Shown: piece after piece, positions 8,418 to 17,440 of the stretch
Layout: each line of letters opens with the position of its first letter
Position numbering within the stretch: the first letter of the stretch is position 1
Assembly (NCBI RefSeq): GCF_018771565.1
Contig: NZ_CP076326.1
Coordinates: 2,797,785-2,861,784, forward strand
Direction: 5' to 3'
From: Thermoflexus hugenholtzii
Lineage (GTDB): Bacteria; Chloroflexota; Anaerolineae; Thermoflexales; Thermoflexaceae
DNA: 64,000 bases
Program-made: the position numbers and the translations under genes
Notes under the pieces: generated by a model
What the model saw: only the letters and a program-made list of their open reading frames with translations
The model's database searches: none
What the model was told of the DNA's origin: nothing

Positions 8418-9903
8418 CGCCTTCCCCCATCGCCAGGGCGAGGACACGGTCGGCGGTGGCCTCCTCCCGACTCAACTCGCCGACGATCCGACCCTCTCGC
8501 ATCACCACGATCCGATCACTCACGCCCAGGACCTCGGGGAGATCTGAGGAGATCATGAGAATGGCCATCCCTTCGCGGGCCATCTGGTCCATGAGCCCGT
8601 GGATCTCCGCCTTGGCCCCCACATCGATCCCCCGCGTCGGCTCGTCCAGGATCATGATCTTCGGCCGGAGCATCAGCCACCGTGCCAGGACAGCTTTCTG
8701 CTGGTTCCCACCGGATAAATAACGGACCCGAAGGGCTGGGCGGGGTGGACGGATGTCCAGCGCGCGGATGTAAGGGACGCACGCCCGGTCCAGCTGCGCA
8801 GGGAAGAGCAACCCCAGGCGAGCAAGGCGAGGAAGGGAGGAAATCGTGACGTTGGAGCGCAAGGCCATGCCCAGGAACAGCGCCTGCGCTTTGCGATCCT
8901 CCGGGACGAAGGCCATCCCCAGGCGGATGGCATCCGCAGGGGAACGAATGGTCACCGGCCGGCCCTCTATGCGCACCTCCCCGCCATCGAGGGGGTCCAG
9001 CCCGAACAGGGCGCGGGCCACCTCGGTGCGGCCGGCCCCTACCAGCCCGGCCAGCCCCACGATCTCCCCGCGGTGAACCTGAAACGAAACCTCGTGGAAG
9101 ACCCCCACGCGGGTCAACCCCCGGACTTCCAGGACCACTTCCTGCCCGGGCGTTGCGGTTTTCACAAACATCTCTTTCATCTCACGCCCGACCATCATGC
9201 GCACCACCGCGGAGGGTGTCACCTCCGAGATGGGGAAGGTCCCGATGTGCCGGCCGTCCCGCAGCACGGTGATCCGGTCGGCGATGCGGAACACCTCCTC
9301 CAGCCGGTGAGAGATGAAGAGGATCGCCACCCCTCGTCGCTTCAAGTCCGACAGCAGCTCGAACAGACGATGGATCTCCCGCTCGCTGAGGGCGGAGGTA
9401 GGCTCGTCCATGATCAGCAAACGGGCGTCCTCGGAGAGCGCCCGGGCGATCTCCAGCATCTGGCGCTGGGCGAAGGGGAGGTTGCCGACCACGGCGCGGG
9501 GGTCCAGATCCAACCCCACCCCGTTCAGGATCCGCCGCGCCTGCTTTTCCATGGTCCGCGGATCCAATCCTCCCCAGAAGGTGCGGGGCTCCCGGCCCAG
9601 AAGGAGGTTCTGGGCGACGGTGAGGTTGGGCAGCAGGCTGAGCTCCTGGTGGATCACGGCGATCCCCAGGCGGCGCGCGTGGCGGGGATCGGTGATCTCC
9701 ACCGGCTGGCCCTTCCAGAGGATCCGGCCGCTGTCCCGGGGGATGACCCCCGCAAGGATCCGGATGAGGGTGCTCTTGCCTGCGCCGTTCTCCCCCACCA
9801 ACCCGTGGATCTCCCCGGGGAAGATCTCCAGGGAGACCCGGTCCAGGGCCTGAACGCCCGGGAAAGCTTTGGAGATCTCTTCGGCGCGCAGCAGGGGCTC
9901 CAT
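8401..9903 (-). CDS. rbsA: Ribose-type ABC transporter ATPase (double domain)
   Basis: 500-residue ATPase with two ABC modules, as in RbsA/MglA. Module 1 (residues about 1-240) has GENGAGKST and the signature region NLPFAQRQMLEIARAL, then LLIMDEPTSAL. Module 2 (about 255-495) has GLVGAGRTE in the Walker A position, LSGGNQQKAVLARWL, and ILDEPTRGIDVGAKAE. A degenerate second Walker A (GAGRTE instead of GKST/S) is normal for this family, where only the first site is fully active. It sits between the rbsB stem-loop and the second permease, and provides energy for sugar import. Confidence 0.93.
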   Translation of the reverse strand: MEPLLRAEEISKAFPGVQALDRVSLEIFPGEIHGLVGENGAGKSTLIRILAGVIPRDSGRILWKGQPVEITDPRHARRLGIAVIHQELSLLPNLTVAQNLLLGREPRTFWGGLDPRTMEKQARRILNGVGLDLDPRAVVGNLPFAQRQMLEIARALSEDARLLIMDEPTSALSEREIHRLFELLSDLKRRGVAILFISHRLEEVFRIADRITVLRDGRHIGTFPISEVTPSAVVRMMVGREMKEMFVKTATPGQEVVLEVRGLTRVGVFHEVSFQVHRGEIVGLAGLVGAGRTEVARALFGLDPLDGGEVRIEGRPVTIRSPADAIRLGMAFVPEDRKAQALFLGMALRSNVTISSLPRLARLGLLFPAQLDRACVPYIRALDIRPPRPALRVRYLSGGNQQKAVLARWLMLRPKIMILDEPTRGIDVGAKAEIHGLMDQMAREGMAILMISSDLPEVLGVSDRIVVMREGRIVGELSREEATADRVLALAMGEGDVRAA

Positions 9904-9925
9904 TATCTGCTCCAGAAGATGAAGG

Positions 9926-9951
9926 TGCGGGCGGGGGTCCCCCCGCCCGCA
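9926..9951 (-). promoter_or_regulatory. GC-rich stem-loop between rbsB and rbsA
   Basis: A perfect or nearly perfect 12-bp inverted repeat (TGCGGGCGGGGG pairing with CCCCCGCCCGCA, two-base centre) in the 106-bp gap after the rbsB stop. There is no U-tract on the minus strand. Such stem-loops after binding-protein genes commonly protect the upstream mRNA or lower read-through, giving excess binding protein over transporter; that role is inferred here from position. Confidence 0.55.
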
Positions 9952-10009
9952 TCGGCGATCACCGGGATGAGCGAGGAACCGGCTCGCCTGCCCCTCCTCT
10001 TAAGCTTGC

Positions 10010-10960
10010 CTACTTAACGGTGTCCTTGGTCACCAGGGAAAGGGGGACAGGGATGAATTTCTCGACCTTCTCGCCCCGCAGATACTTGACCGCCATCTCC
10101 ACAGCGAGCCGGCCCATCTCCGCCGGCTGCTGGGCCACCGTGGCCGCCAGCTTCCCTTCCTTCACCGCTTTGACGGCGTCGTCGATAGCGTCAAAGCCTA
10201 CGAAGATGATCCCGGTGCGCCCGGCCGCCTCGGCCGCCTGGATGGCGCCCAGGACCATTTCATCGTTGTGGGCGAAGACGCCGTCGATCTGAGGCTGGGC
10301 CTGGAGGATGTTCTCGAAGACCTGCAGGCCCTTAGCGCGGTTGAAGTCGGCGGGCTGGCGGGCGACCACCTCGAGGCCCGGGCACTTCTCCTTCAAGTAG
10401 TCGTTGAAGCCTTTGCCCCGATCGCGGGCAGCGGAGGTGCCCGGGATGCCCTCCAGCTCTACCACCTTGCCCTTGCCGTTCAGAGCCTTGCAGAGGAACT
10501 CGGCGGCCATCTGTCCCCCGGCCACGTTATCCGAGGCGATGTGGGAGACGATCTCACCCCCCTCCGCGGCCCGGTCCACGGTGAAGACGGGGATCCCGGC
10601 CTGGTTCGCCTTCTGGATGCTGGGGACCACGGCCTTGGTGTCGGTGGGGTTGATCAGGAGGGCGGAGACCTTCTTCTGGATGAGGTCCTCGATGTTGGCC
10701 GCCTCCTTGGCGGGATCATCCTGGGCATCCACCACGATGAGCTTCACCCCATACTGGGCGGCGGCACGCTCCGCGCCCTCCTTCAGGGTGACGAAGAAGG
10801 GGTTGTTCAGGGTGGAAAGGGAAAGACCCAGGACGATTTCCTTGGGTTGCGCCGCAGCAGGGGTCGCAGTAGCCGAAGGGGCTGCGGGCGTGGCCGGCGC
10901 GCAGGCGCCGGCGGCCAGCGCCAGAACCAATCCCACCAGCACAGCTACACGGGCGCGCAT
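10010..10960 (-). CDS. rbsB: Ribose-type periplasmic-binding lipoprotein
   Basis: 316-residue sugar-binding protein of the RbsB (Peripla_BP_4) family. It starts with a signal peptide (VLVGLVLALAAGACAP) whose Cys at about residue 20 sits in a lipobox-like AGAC, followed by an Ala/Pro/Thr-rich tether, so it should be anchored outside the membrane. The core begins at EIVLGLSLSTLNNPFFVTL and has the typical DAQDDPAKEAANIEDLI, LLINPTDTKAV, GIPVFTVDRAA and FAHNDEMVLGA segments that line the ribose pocket. It lies between the two permease genes, and delivers sugar to the RbsA/RbsC complex. Confidence 0.92.
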   Translation of the reverse strand: MRARVAVLVGLVLALAAGACAPATPAAPSATATPAAAQPKEIVLGLSLSTLNNPFFVTLKEGAERAAAQYGVKLIVVDAQDDPAKEAANIEDLIQKKVSALLINPTDTKAVVPSIQKANQAGIPVFTVDRAAEGGEIVSHIASDNVAGGQMAAEFLCKALNGKGKVVELEGIPGTSAARDRGKGFNDYLKEKCPGLEVVARQPADFNRAKGLQVFENILQAQPQIDGVFAHNDEMVLGAIQAAEAAGRTGIIFVGFDAIDDAVKAVKEGKLAATVAQQPAEMGRLAVEMAVKYLRGEKVEKFIPVPLSLVTKDTVK

Positions 10961-11076
10961 CGCTTCTCCTCCTTTCGCTTGCTTAAGGTTTCAGAACCGG
11001 GACGCAGGGCCGATCGCTCATCCCGGGAACTCCCATCTCCGCACAATGTCCTCCCGGGTTCAACCGGGCGACGCCG

Positions 11077-12078
11077 CTACTCGCGCCGCAGGAGCCGGTG
11101 GAGCAGCAACGCGATGGCGATCACGCCGCCTTTGAACACCTGCTCGTAGAACGAGGGGATGTTCAGCAGGTTGATCCCGTTGTTCAGCATCCCGATGAGC
11201 AGGGCGCCGATCAGCGTGCCCCCCAGCCATCCTTCCCCACCGGCCAGGCTGGTCCCGCCGATGACCACGGCGGCGATGGCGTCGAACTCGTAGCCGATGC
11301 CCAGGGTAGGGGGCGCCGAATCCAGCCGACCGATCAGGATCAGGCCGGCCAGGGCAGCCAGCCCCCCGCTCAGGGCGTAGGTCAGCACCAGGCGCCGCGC
11401 GACCGGGATCCCGGCGGCGCGTGCGGCCGTCGGGTTGTTGCCGATGGCCAGCAAATGCTCTCCCCACACCGTGAACTGGAGCAGGATCCCTCCGAATCCG
11501 AACACCAGGGCCATCACCAGAACCGGAACCGGGAACGGCCCCACCCAGCCGGCCCCGAGCCACCGGAAGGCGTCTGGGAACCCGGTGATAGGCCGGCCCT
11601 GGGTGTAGCTGAGGGCAAGCCCCCGAGCGATGGTCATCATCCCCAGGGTGGCGATGAAGGGCGGAATCCGGAGATAGGCCACGGCCATCCCGTTCAGGGC
11701 CCCCAGGGCGAAGCCCAGGGCCAGGGCGCTGAACATCGCCAGGGGCGGGGCCTGCCCGCTGGTCACCAGACTGGCCGCCACCACCCCCGTCAGGGCCAGG
11801 ATCGAACCGACGGAAAGATCGATGCCCCCGCTGAGGATCACCAGGGTCATCCCCACCGCGATGATGCCGTTCACCGAGGTCTGGCGGACCACGTTGATCA
11901 GATTGCCCGGCGTGAGGAAACGCGGGGAGGCCAGGCTCAGCACCACGCCGAAAATGAGCAGCGTGAGCACCAGACCCCATCGGGTCCAGCGTTCCCGGGC
12001 CTCCAATGTGCTTCCCCATCGGGGAAGCCAGGCCGGCCGTCCCAGCGCCCTCACGGGTTCCACGGAGGGACGATCCAT
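11077..12078 (-). CDS. rbsC: Ribose-type ABC transporter permease (first copy)
   Basis: 333-residue BPD_transp_2 family permease with a 35-residue cytoplasmic N-terminus, then about eight to ten membrane helices. Signature [17 protein letters not shown] lies near residue 100, and TSLAGGEGWLGGTLIGAL near residue 280. It is about half identical by eye to the permease at 7,425-8,417 (shared [42 protein letters not shown]), which suggests duplication and divergence. It is encoded upstream of rbsB, 52 bp after rbsD. The name rbsC is by homology; either copy could be the partner of RbsA. Confidence 0.9.
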   Translation of the reverse strand: MDRPSVEPVRALGRPAWLPRWGSTLEARERWTRWGLVLTLLIFGVVLSLASPRFLTPGNLINVVRQTSVNGIIAVGMTLVILSGGIDLSVGSILALTGVVAASLVTSGQAPPLAMFSALALGFALGALNGMAVAYLRIPPFIATLGMMTIARGLALSYTQGRPITGFPDAFRWLGAGWVGPFPVPVLVMALVFGFGGILLQFTVWGEHLLAIGNNPTAARAAGIPVARRLVLTYALSGGLAALAGLILIGRLDSAPPTLGIGYEFDAIAAVVIGGTSLAGGEGWLGGTLIGALLIGMLNNGINLLNIPSFYEQVFKGGVIAIALLLHRLLRRE

Positions 12079-12129
12079 CCCTTTACGCCTCCAGGGAGGT
12101 CACGAGAGCCTCCGCCGCGTCATATCGGA

Positions 12130-12525
12130 TCAGAAAATCACACCCGAGACCAGGATCACGTTCGCGTAAGGCGTGCATTCCCCGGTGCGGACCACCGCCC
12201 GGGCCCTGCCGGTCATCGCTTTGAAGGTCTCATGGGGCACGTGCTCGATCTCGACGGCGCGCAGCCGATCGCGCACGGCCTCATAAAGCTGCGGGCTGCG
12301 TTCTCTCATCTCCATGGCGACGATCGCTTTCTCCACGTGGAGCTCCTCCAGGACGGCATCGAGGACCTCCAGGAAGGGGGGCAGGCCGGGGCGGACAGCG
12401 AGATCGATCCGTGCAACGGTAAGGGGGATGGGCAGCCCGGCATCGGCGATAACCAGCAGATCCCCATGGCCCATCTCGGCGATCACCTGGCTCAGAGGCG
12501 CGTTGAGCAATCCCCGTTTTTTCAT
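12130..12525 (-). CDS. rbsD: D-ribose pyranase
   Basis: 131-residue RbsD/FucU family mutarotase that interconverts the pyranose and furanose forms of ribose so that ribokinase can act. The N-terminus MKKRGLLNAPLSQVIAEMGHGD has the conserved catalytic histidine, followed by LLVIADAGLPIP and an ending ARAVVRTGECTPYANVIL with the Tyr-Ala-Asn pocket residues. Presence of this gene is the strongest sign that the operon handles ribose rather than another pentose or hexose. It is 11 bp downstream of the regulator gene. Confidence 0.93.
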   Translation of the reverse strand: MKKRGLLNAPLSQVIAEMGHGDLLVIADAGLPIPLTVARIDLAVRPGLPPFLEVLDAVLEELHVEKAIVAMEMRERSPQLYEAVRDRLRAVEIEHVPHETFKAMTGRARAVVRTGECTPYANVILVSGVIF

Positions 12526-12536
12526 GGGCCTCGCTC

Positions 12537-13532
12537 CTAAGTGGACTGACGGACCACTAGGCGCACAGGGAGGATCAGGCGAGCCGGCGGGCGATCCGGC
12601 TCCCCCAGCCGGCGTAACAGGAGATCCCCCGCCATACGTCCCATCTCATAGGTGGGCTGGGCCACCGTGGTCAGGGGCGGGATCACATAGGACGCCAGGA
12701 GGATGTCGTCGAATCCCACTAAAGCGATGTCGTCCGGGATCGACAGGCCGGCCTCCCCGATCGCCCGCATCGCCCCGATGGCCATCAGGTCGTTGCAAGC
12801 GAAGATGGCTGTGGGGCGGACCTCCGCGGGCAGGCCCAGGAAAAAGCGGGCCGCCTCATAACCGCTCTCCGCCCGGAAATCACCTCGCCGCACCCAGACC
12901 TCCGGCGGCCGGATTCCCGCCTCCTCCAACGCTTTCCGGTAGCCCCGCACGCGATCCGCGCTGGGGGTCAGCTCCGAGGGACCAGTGATGCAGGCGATCC
13001 GCCGATGCCCTCGCTCCAGGAGGTGGCGGGTTGCCAGATACCCACCTTGGAAGTTATCCGCCAGCACGCAATCCGCCTCTAGGCCCGGCAGATCCCGGTC
13101 GACGACCACGAAGGGGATCCCGCGCTGGCGCAGCATAGAAAGATGCGCCGGGGTGGACCGGACCGAAACCAGGGCGATCCCATCCACCTGCTGCTCGATC
13201 AGAACCCCCAAGTAACGCTGCTCCTTGGCTGGATCCCCGTCGGAGTTGCAGAGGATCACGCTGTGATCGTGGGCGAAGCTCAGATCCTCCAGCCCGCGGG
13301 CGATTTCCGCGAAGAACGGGTTGGCGCTGTCGGGGACAACGAGGCCGATCACATGGGTGCGCTTGCGTCGGAGCCCCCGGGCCAGCCGGTTAGGGCGATA
13401 TTGCAAGGCACGGACAGCCTCCCGAACCCGAGCCTCTACCTCCGGACTCACCGACCGGGTCCCGTTCAGCACATACGAGACCGTGGCGATCGAAACCCCC
13501 GCCCGCCGAGCGACATCCCGAAGCGTCGCCAT
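12537..13532 (-). CDS. rbsR: LacI-family repressor of the ribose operon
   Basis: 331-residue regulator with an N-terminal LacI helix-turn-helix (TLRDVARRAGVSIATVSYVL, residues 3-22), the hinge helix around RPNRLARGLRR, and a periplasmic-binding-like effector domain (HVIGLVVPDSANPFFAEIARG onwards). It is the first gene of the operon and starts 12 bp from a perfect LacI-type palindrome that overlaps its own promoter, so autoregulation with release by ribose or a related ligand is expected. Ligand identity is inferred from the operon. Confidence 0.93.
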   Translation of the reverse strand: MATLRDVARRAGVSIATVSYVLNGTRSVSPEVEARVREAVRALQYRPNRLARGLRRKRTHVIGLVVPDSANPFFAEIARGLEDLSFAHDHSVILCNSDGDPAKEQRYLGVLIEQQVDGIALVSVRSTPAHLSMLRQRGIPFVVVDRDLPGLEADCVLADNFQGGYLATRHLLERGHRRIACITGPSELTPSADRVRGYRKALEEAGIRPPEVWVRRGDFRAESGYEAARFFLGLPAEVRPTAIFACNDLMAIGAMRAIGEAGLSIPDDIALVGFDDILLASYVIPPLTTVAQPTYEMGRMAGDLLLRRLGEPDRPPARLILPVRLVVRQST

Positions 13533-13543
13533 CGCTCATGCTG

Positions 13544-13589
13544 GTTAAACGTTTAACTTCATGAAAGCATAAAGCCGGGAATCTGTCAA
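13544..13589 (-). promoter_or_regulatory. Promoter and LacI-type operator of the ribose operon
   Basis: On the minus strand a perfect TTGACA (13589-13584) is followed after 17 bases by TTTCAT (13566-13561) as the -10 element. Immediately downstream, at 13557-13544, is the perfect 14-bp palindrome GTTAAACGTTTAAC with the central CG pair typical of LacI-family operators. Bound repressor would cover the transcription start. No second copy of the palindrome was noticed in the operon. Confidence 0.8.
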
Positions 13590-13660
13590 GTCGGGGCCCC
13601 GCGGCGAGGTGGTCCGGAGGCTATCATCTTTTACGAGGGATTCCCGTCTCGAGGAGTTCG

Positions 13661-15316
13661 ATGCTGCGGTATTCCCCGCCTCCCTTTCGGGTGGGGCCGG
13701 CGCTGGGGGCGCTGGCCCTCGCCCTGGCCGGATTGTTTTCGCTCTGGATCCAGGCCCGTCTCCAGTCTGTGCCCGCCTTATCCCTTGCGGATTTGTCGGG
13801 GGGCGCGATCGCCGGCTACGTCCGCGTCCACGGGGTTCTCCCCGAGCCCCCACGCTGGGAGCCGGAAGGCCCCCGCCTCCGCTTCCACCTCAGCGACGGC
13901 ACGGGCGAGCTCTGGGTTCTCGCCGATGGATCGGTCGCCGCCACCCTGGCCCGGGCGAACCGGATCCCCCGCGCCGGCGACGGGGTCACCGTGGAGGGAC
14001 GTCTGCGGGAGGATCGGGATCCTCCCGCGCTGGAAATCGTCCACGCGGAGGCCCTGCGTATCGAGCGTCCGGAGCCTCTTCCCCTCTCCATCGGCGATCT
14101 CCCCTCCGCCCCGGTGGGAGCCCGGGTGCAGATCACCGGGCAGATCCGAAGCGTCCGCCGCCCCTATGAGGGCCTCACCCTGATCCGCTTGCAGGATGAG
14201 ACCGGGTCCATTGATGTGGCGTGGTATGAGGCCCTGGTGGGGACGCGGGCGGAGCTGCCCCTGGGCGCGGGCCTTCGGATCACAGGGGCGCTGACCCTGT
14301 ATCGGGAAGTCCCTCAGGTGGCGCTGGACGATCCGGAGGGCTGGGCCCGGATCCCCTGGACGCCGACGCCTCAACCCATCTCCCGCGCTCAGGAGCGCCC
14401 TGACGGCGCCTGGGTCGGCGTGGAAGGGATCCTGGAGGAGCGCTCCGACACCCGCTGGACCCTCGCGGATGAGACGGGATCCCTCGAGGTGCGCCTCTCC
14501 CGGGAGCTGCGGGCGGCTCTTCCCGCCACCCCGCCGCCGGGGGCGCGGGTGCAGGTATGGGGACGCGTGCGCTGGCGCACAGGGACCCCGACGCTCTATC
14601 CCGAGCTTTCGATCGACATACGCTGGGAGCCTCCGGTGGCGACCCCCACGCCGGTCCCTCGCCCAACGGCTTCACCCACGCCCATCCGATCGCCCACCCC
14701 CACGCCTCGGCCGCGGCCTTCCGCGACGGCAACGCCGTTCCCCCTGAGCGCCCTCGCGACCCTCGCCCCGGGTGCCTCCGTGACGGTGGCCGGGACGGTC
14801 GCGGAGTTGCAGGGGTTCTCCGCCGGCTGGGCGCTGATCCTGGAGCAGGAAGGGCACCGCCTTCGGGTCTTCATCCCCAGCGAACAGATGGCGGGCGTCC
14901 CCGGCCGGGAAGGGATCTACCCGGGCGCGCGGATCCGAGCCACCGGTGTGCTGACCCTGTATCGGGGGGAGCTGGAGTTGCTCCCTCGTTCCGGCCGTGC
15001 CATCCTTGTAGAAAAGGGCGTTCGACCGGATGCGCCCCCGCGGGCCATCGGGAGCCTGGGCCCCGCAGATCAGAACGCAACGGTGCGCATCGCCGGGCAG
15101 GTGGTGGAGCGCACCCGCTTCTCCGCCGGGATCCGGCTGGTGGTGCGGGATGAGAGCGGGGCGCTTCCGGTGATCCTCTGGGAAAACGTCGCGGCCCTCA
15201 TCCCGGAGCCCCTTCAAGAGCCGGGAGCGAACGTGGAGATCATCGGTCGGGTTCGCCTTTATCGAGGGGAGTTGCAGGTCATTCCCACGGTGCCGTGGGA
15301 GGTCCGTTCGCGATGA
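13661..15316 (+). CDS. Membrane-anchored protein with repeated OB-fold domains
   Basis: 551 residues, not a named protein. An N-terminal hydrophobic helix (about 12-30) anchors it outside the membrane. The rest is a string of roughly four to five OB-fold-like units ending in recurrent strands such as ITGALTLYREVPQV, ATGVLTLYRGELELL and IIGRVRLYRGELQVIP, with phrases like LQDETGSIDVAWYEAL and LVVRDESGALPVILWE between. A Pro/Thr linker with TPTPxPxPT spacing (about 325-365) separates two halves. Similar OB folds occur in nucleic-acid-binding proteins and in extracellular YhcR-like nucleases, but no nuclease motif is visible here. Start ATG follows GAGGAG. Its stop overlaps the start of the DUF58 gene, so the two are co-translated. 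Confidence 0.75.
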   Translation: MLRYSPPPFRVGPALGALALALAGLFSLWIQARLQSVPALSLADLSGGAIAGYVRVHGVLPEPPRWEPEGPRLRFHLSDGTGELWVLADGSVAATLARANRIPRAGDGVTVEGRLREDRDPPALEIVHAEALRIERPEPLPLSIGDLPSAPVGARVQITGQIRSVRRPYEGLTLIRLQDETGSIDVAWYEALVGTRAELPLGAGLRITGALTLYREVPQVALDDPEGWARIPWTPTPQPISRAQERPDGAWVGVEGILEERSDTRWTLADETGSLEVRLSRELRAALPATPPPGARVQVWGRVRWRTGTPTLYPELSIDIRWEPPVATPTPVPRPTASPTPIRSPTPTPRPRPSATATPFPLSALATLAPGASVTVAGTVAELQGFSAGWALILEQEGHRLRVFIPSEQMAGVPGREGIYPGARIRATGVLTLYRGELELLPRSGRAILVEKGVRPDAPPRAIGSLGPADQNATVRIAGQVVERTRFSAGIRLVVRDESGALPVILWENVAALIPEPLQEPGANVEIIGRVRLYRGELQVIPTVPWEVRSR

Positions 15317-16626
15317 CGTCGAGGCCGGTGTGGCTTCCATCGGCGTCTTCGCCGCCGCGGCCGGGCTTCCGGCTGGCTCTGCGGCCCCGAGCGCGCGGCC
15401 TTCTCCTCCTCACGGCCGTGGTCACCCTGGCCGCCCTCATCACCGGCCGATCGATCCTTTACAACCTGGCCTACCTGCTGATCGCCCTCCTCCTCGTCTC
15501 CCTGGCCTGGGCGTGGAGCGCGGTGCGGGATCTGGAGATCCGCCGCATCCCCCGGGTTCGTCGCCAGAACGTGGGCGGGTTCTTCGAGGAAACCCTGATC
15601 CTCCGCAACACCGGCTTCTTCCCCAAGGTCTGGCTGGAGATCCGGGATGGATCCAATCTGCCGGGCCATCGGGCCAGCTTCGTCCTGGACAACCTCGGGC
15701 CCCAGCGGGAGCGGCTGTGGACGGCGCGGACCCGCTGCCGGCGGCGCGGGCTGTATCGCCTGGGCCCCCTGACGCTGATCGGCACGGATCCCTTCGGCCT
15801 GTTCGAGGCCACCCTGCAGCTCGCCGAGACCTCGGAGGTTCTGATCTACCCGCCGGTGCTCCCCCTCTGGCGGATCGGCCTTCCGGTTGGGCTCTGGCGA
15901 AGCAGCGAGGCCGCCCGGCGCCGCACCTCCGAGGTGACGCCGAGCGCCGGGGGGGTTCGGGAGTATCAGCCCGGGGATGCCTTCCACCGGATCCACTGGC
16001 CCTCCACCGCGCGGCGGGATCGCCTGATGGTGAAGGAGTTCGATCAGGACCCGGCGGCCGATCTCTGGATTGTGCTGGACATGATGGCGGAGGTTCACGT
16101 CCAGCGCCCGCTGCCCGAGGAGGAATGGGGCCTCGGAGCTCCCCGTGGGCTCCTTCCTCCTTCGACGGAGGAATATGCGGTCGCCGCGGCCGCGTCCCTG
16201 GCCGCCTATTTCCTGAAGCGGGAGCGGGCGGTGGGGCTGCTGGCTTACGGCTCCCAGCGCTTGCTCCTGCCGCCCCATCGGGGGGAGGCCCAGCTGGAGC
16301 GCATCCTGGAGGGGCTGGCGCTCCTGCGAGCCTACGGGACGCAGCCCTTCCACGATGTGTTGCAGACCCACGCCATGCGGATGGTCCGCGGCGCCGTCCT
16401 GATCCTGATCACCCCCTCCGGGGATCCGCGCTGGGCGATCGTGGCCCGGAGCCTGGACGGACACGGGATCCGGGTGGCGGCAGTGGTGCTGGAGGCGTCT
16501 TCCTTTGGGGGGGCGGAGACCGGCCCCCGCGTCCTGCCCATCTTGCAGAGCGCCGGCATCCCGACCGCTGTGATCCGGTTCGGCGAAGCGCTTCCTCTCG
16601 CCCTGGAGGCGCTGGGAGCCCCGTAG
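15313..16626 (+). CDS. DUF58 domain membrane protein
   Basis: 437 residues from ATG 15313, which overlaps the previous stop as ATGA. Two hydrophobic helices (about 30-75) are followed by a soluble region with the DUF58 hallmark GGVREYQPGDAFHRIHWPSTARRDRLMVKEF and DLWIVLDMM (VWA-like fold). DUF58 proteins usually accompany MoxR ATPases and transglutaminase-like proteins; neither is in this window. Function is unknown; a role in assembling or holding an envelope complex is a common guess. The gene ends 1 bp from the convergent stop of the export permease. Confidence 0.85.
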   Translation: MTSRPVWLPSASSPPRPGFRLALRPRARGLLLLTAVVTLAALITGRSILYNLAYLLIALLLVSLAWAWSAVRDLEIRRIPRVRRQNVGGFFEETLILRNTGFFPKVWLEIRDGSNLPGHRASFVLDNLGPQRERLWTARTRCRRRGLYRLGPLTLIGTDPFGLFEATLQLAETSEVLIYPPVLPLWRIGLPVGLWRSSEAARRRTSEVTPSAGGVREYQPGDAFHRIHWPSTARRDRLMVKEFDQDPAADLWIVLDMMAEVHVQRPLPEEEWGLGAPRGLLPPSTEEYAVAAAASLAAYFLKRERAVGLLAYGSQRLLLPPHRGEAQLERILEGLALLRAYGTQPFHDVLQTHAMRMVRGAVLILITPSGDPRWAIVARSLDGHGIRVAAVVLEASSFGGAETGPRVLPILQSAGIPTAVIRFGEALPLALEALGAP

Positions 16627-16627
16627 G

Positions 16628-17440
16628 TCAGACTTCCTCAGCAAAGCGGGGGCTGAGGCGGCGGAAGAGGGCGTAGCCGAGGGCCAGGGTGAGGGCCGCC
16701 GTCGCCCAGGTGCGCAGCAGGAACTCCGGCGCCGTGTAGATCCCGTAATAAAGCAGGTCGTGATACGAGGCGATGATCGAGGCCATGGGGTTCAGGCGGC
16801 GGGTCCAGAGCCAGACGTCCACGGAAAGCCCCAGGATCACCGCGTGGCGCGGCAGGACCGAGATCGGATAGAAGATGGGGGTGAGGAAGAACCAGGCCAG
16901 CAGCAACACCTGGAGGATGTGCGCGGTGTCCCGGTAGAACACGTTGAGCGCCGCCACCGTGAGGGAGACCCCCGCTGTGAACATGAGATGGGCCATCAGG
17001 GTCACCGGGAGGAGCAGCAGCCAGGGGGTCGGGCGGATCCCGGAGATCCAGGCGATGGCGAAGTAGATGGGAAGCGAGATCAGGAAATTGAGGGCGTTGG
17101 AGAGGACCACGGCGAGGGGCAGCACCTCCCGGGGGAAATACACCTTGCGGACCAGGGCGGCGTTGGCGGTGACGCTCTCCGCCGCTCCCTGCACGGAGAC
17201 CGCAAAGGCGTTCCAGGCCAGGATGCCGATCAACACGAAGGCGTGGAAATGAGGCAGACTGGCCGGCCCCCGGTTCATGACCGTGAACACCACGGTGAAC
17301 ACCGTCATCATCAGCAGGGGGTTCATCCAGGACCAGGCGATCCCCAGGACGGAGTTCCGGTAGCGGACCTTCAGATCCCGCAACGTCAGCAGCCAGAGCA
17401 GATCCCGATATCCCCACAGTTCCTTCAACGCGCGCCCCAT
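16628..17440 (-). CDS. ABC-2 type polysaccharide export permease
   Basis: 270-residue inner-membrane protein of the Wzm/TagG family, with six predicted helices and the N-terminal amphipathic segment DLLWLLTLRDLKVRYRNSVLG followed by WSWMNPLLMMTVFTVVF, both typical of O-antigen or teichoic acid exporters. It overlaps by 16 bp the end of the glycosyltransferase gene, so the two are translationally coupled. The partner Wzt-type ATPase is not in this window, which is unusual because the two are normally adjacent. Confidence 0.87.
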   Translation of the reverse strand: MGRALKELWGYRDLLWLLTLRDLKVRYRNSVLGIAWSWMNPLLMMTVFTVVFTVMNRGPASLPHFHAFVLIGILAWNAFAVSVQGAAESVTANAALVRKVYFPREVLPLAVVLSNALNFLISLPIYFAIAWISGIRPTPWLLLLPVTLMAHLMFTAGVSLTVAALNVFYRDTAHILQVLLLAWFFLTPIFYPISVLPRHAVILGLSVDVWLWTRRLNPMASIIASYHDLLYYGIYTAPEFLLRTWATAALTLALGYALFRRLSPRFAEEV

